A stretch of DNA of 7,391 nt from the NCBI GenBank assembly GCA_946545675.1, contig CAMNNR010000061.1, positions 1 through 7,391 of the forward strand, given 5' to 3'. The notes beneath the pieces were generated by a model. It was not told where the DNA came from and ran no database searches. It saw only the letters and a program-made list of their open reading frames with translations. The first letter of the stretch is position 1. Every line of letters begins with the position of its first letter. This document shows positions 6,047-7,391 of the stretch, piece after piece. The position numbers and the translations under genes are program-made. The DNA is from an uncultured Thermoplasmata archaeon (GTDB lineage: Archaea; Thermoplasmatota; Thermoplasmata; Methanomassiliicoccales; Methanomethylophilaceae).

Positions 6047-6652
6047 ATGTCATACTACATAGACCATATAATCGAATGCGACCAACTAACCTTCGATAGG
6101 ATGGTGGAGTACTGGAAACAAAAAGGGTGGACGTACATCTGTGAAGTAAGTAGACCCAGTTGGGTATGGGTCGCATCCGGTGATTTTGATGATGTGAAGG
6201 CTGGCACATACCTGCTCTATCTCGTGGTCCATCAGCCTAACCATTGGGAACTTTCGGAATGGCTAACTGACGAACTGGGGGTAGATTCCATGCATTTTTC
6301 GATTTGGACCAAAGAGATGTACGACGAGAGTTGGCGTTATAACGGTGAATTCGTCCCGGACAGTGAACTTCCCAGCCATACGGCCCCTGAGAAATACATA
6401 AGCTGCAGTGAAAAGGTCGCGCCCGAAGGTTATACTACCTACGAGAACTGCATGATTGCGGTGGATACTAACGTATGGAAAGGTCTCTCAGTGGACTATA
6501 CCCGCGATGTTGGGATACAGCCCCGTTCTTCGGAAGAGGAAACCTTGCTGGAGATCAAGGACGAACTGCATCTGATCAGGGATCTACTAGAGCGCCTCCT
6601 AGAGAGGTTCGAAGAAGGTCTTGGTGAGAACAATGTCAAGTCACAACACTAA
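6047..6652 (+). CDS. MSYY-family protein 2, unknown function (paralogue of 4490-5074)
   Basis: This is a 201-residue soluble protein collinear with the protein at 4490-5074: MSYYIDHIIECD (1-12), WKQKGW (23-28), TYLLY (54-58), HFSIW (83-87), FVP (102-104), APEGYTTYENC (125-135), IAVD (137-140), DYTR (150-153). The stretch between about residues 30 and 50 and the loop before APEGY differ most, including small gaps. Residues about 165-192 form a leucine-rich amphipathic helix (EIKDELHLIRDLLERLLERF), a likely coiled coil. GGAG at 6033-6036 precedes the start. Unlike copy 1, no MSGGHFDY gene precedes it, and no intact kinase follows, only a possible remnant 1 bp after its TAA. It has its own copy of the 29-bp upstream element, so it is probably expressed independently. 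Confidence 0.84.
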   Translation: MSYYIDHIIECDQLTFDRMVEYWKQKGWTYICEVSRPSWVWVASGDFDDVKAGTYLLYLVVHQPNHWELSEWLTDELGVDSMHFSIWTKEMYDESWRYNGEFVPDSELPSHTAPEKYISCSEKVAPEGYTTYENCMIAVDTNVWKGLSVDYTRDVGIQPRSSEEETLLEIKDELHLIRDLLERLLERFEEGLGENNVKSQH

Positions 6653-6653
6653 G

Positions 6654-6710
6654 ATGAACACCTCACCTAAACACCAGTTTTCTACCGATTCTCAAAAAAA
6701 TACAAAGTAA
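6654..6710 (+). pseudogene. Possible decayed start of a second kinase gene
   Basis: An ATG lies 1 bp after the MSYY-2 stop, and GGTGAG sits 25-30 bp upstream inside that gene. The 18-residue frame reads MNTSPKHQFSTDSQKNTK and stops at TAA 6708-6710. The kinase at 5071 begins MNPSEEFSEDSE: MN.S and FS.DS match with one 2-residue gap. The following DNA, AAAACAAGTGA (6709-6719), also resembles AAAACAATGAGTGA (5129-5142) of the kinase gene. The match is short, so this is a suggestion that the duplicated segment once extended into a kinase copy. From here to 6801 nothing else is recognised. Confidence 0.3.
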
Positions 6711-6801
6711 AACAAGTGATATGGCCGCCCCTTCATGATACCATGACGTTCGACCCCTAGCATCCAGATTCGATATGCCTTCGGATTCCATCGAACAGAA
6801 C

Positions 6802-6807
6802 GGAGGG
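6802..6807 (+). promoter_or_regulatory. Ribosome binding site fixing the start at 6814
   Basis: GGAGGG lies 6 nt before ATG 6814. An in-frame ATG at 6775 has no such site in front of it, so 6814 is taken as the start. Confidence 0.6.
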
Positions 6808-6813
6808 CTACCG

Positions 6814-7391
6814 ATGAAAACCGTGCAGCAGCATCTCAGGGAACTGGATCAGAACAGACTGATCGAAGTATATCTATTCGAACATCCGATCGAGTACAAT
6901 CATCCCGCACTCGCAGGACTCACCGTATCCCAAATCAGAGAGAAGTATACCGAAGGGATGCGGAAATTCATCGAACGTCTATGCGGCCTTACACCAAAGG
7001 CTGACCCCGACGGGAGAGTGGGCATACTCTTCGCTCATCGCTGCATCGAGATAGGATCCCTGTCCGGAACCGAAGACTACTGCCTCGTCCATGCGGACGA
7101 GGTCCTCTCTGACGGTGTAGATGCGAAGACCTATGCGTACGAGTTCACCAATCAATCCGAGATCGTGGGATTCCTGGTAGCGGACAGCGAATACACCCGC
7201 AGGCACATCTACGGACTCATGGCCGATGTCCTGTACCAGGCGTCGTTCTTCGGTTACAGACAAGAAGGTCTCGCTGAGGCCTTGGAGGATCTCGACCGCT
7301 CGATAAAGGAGGCGGAGAATGGGAACGCCCTATCGATTGATGAGATTATGGAAAAATACATTCCGGAACATGAATCCGAGAGGAAGGATCC
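6814..7391 (+). CDS. Uncharacterised protein, tentatively DUF6557-like (3' end outside window)
   Basis: The frame is open to the window edge with 192 full codons and no stop. The protein begins MKTVQQHLRELD, then IEVYLFEH, EKYTEGMRKFIERLCGLTP at about 45-62, VGILFAHRC, YAYEFTNQSEIVGFLVADS and LMADVLYQASFFGYRQEGLAEAL, followed by a charged helical tail. The order (short N-terminal helices, a Y..v...L..L.P segment, acidic strands, an EF...GF strand and a terminal helix with FFGY) resembles DUF6557, a small family of unknown function common in gut Firmicutes. I rate that likeness as moderate at best. No membrane segment is seen. It is 161 bp from the preceding MSYY gene and probably has its own promoter, since the intervening DNA contains an AT-rich run near 6692-6716. 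Confidence 0.72.
   Translation, partial: MKTVQQHLRELDQNRLIEVYLFEHPIEYNHPALAGLTVSQIREKYTEGMRKFIERLCGLTPKADPDGRVGILFAHRCIEIGSLSGTEDYCLVHADEVLSDGVDAKTYAYEFTNQSEIVGFLVADSEYTRRHIYGLMADVLYQASFFGYRQEGLAEALEDLDRSIKEAENGNALSIDEIMEKYIPEHESERKD

Noticed and set aside
6979..7263. A 94-codon minus-strand open frame near the window end
   Set aside because: It is antisense to the 192-codon plus frame at 6814, which has an excellent ribosome site and a coherent protein sequence.

Overview
The window looks like archaeal chromosome, most plausibly a Methanomassiliicoccales-type methanogen (Methanomethylophilus-like). The evidence is indirect. There is a PEP synthase C-terminus, archaeal TATA-like boxes (one about 25 bp from a start codon, implying a leaderless message), GGTGA/GGAGG ribosome binding sites, and no TAG stop on any of the eight recognisable genes. 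The taxonomic call is an inference; no marker gene settles it.

Layout. (1) Positions 1-278 hold the 3' end of a phosphoenolpyruvate synthase gene, followed by two hairpins. (2) Positions 371-2779, minus strand, hold a two-gene operon: a heavy-metal P1B-type ATPase, then a TetR-family repressor. A 17-bp motif lies just upstream of the ATPase TATA box and recurs with two mismatches at the start of the divergent gene, so it is a candidate TetR operator pair. (3) Positions 2908-3489, plus strand, encode a six-helix DUF998-like membrane protein. (4) Positions 3499-3936, minus strand, hold a transposase remnant (zinc ribbon plus helix-turn-helix, cut off where the catalytic domain would begin). It was not apparent as one gene because an in-frame TAG splits it at codon 38. 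In a lineage that can read TAG as pyrrolysine this deserves attention, although a simple nonsense mutation is the default explanation.

(5) Positions 4041-6710 form a visibly more AT-rich accessory block. An exact 29-bp sequence occurs about 100 bp upstream of two transcription units. The first unit is a tight three-gene operon: an MSGGHFDY-family small protein, an unknown protein starting MSYY, and a P-loop kinase-like protein whose start overlaps the preceding stop. The second unit carries a paralogue of the MSYY protein, followed by what looks like a decayed start of a second kinase gene. This suggests a segmental duplication of an uncharacterised cassette. (6) From 6814 to the window edge runs a 5'-complete gene, tentatively DUF6557-like.

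The most novel content is the MSGGHFDY/MSYY/kinase cassette with its duplicated upstream element. Its function is unknown. Its layout (small proteins plus a kinase, paralogous duplication, decay, next to a transposon remnant) fits a mobile accessory or conflict-type module, but nothing in the sequence proves that.
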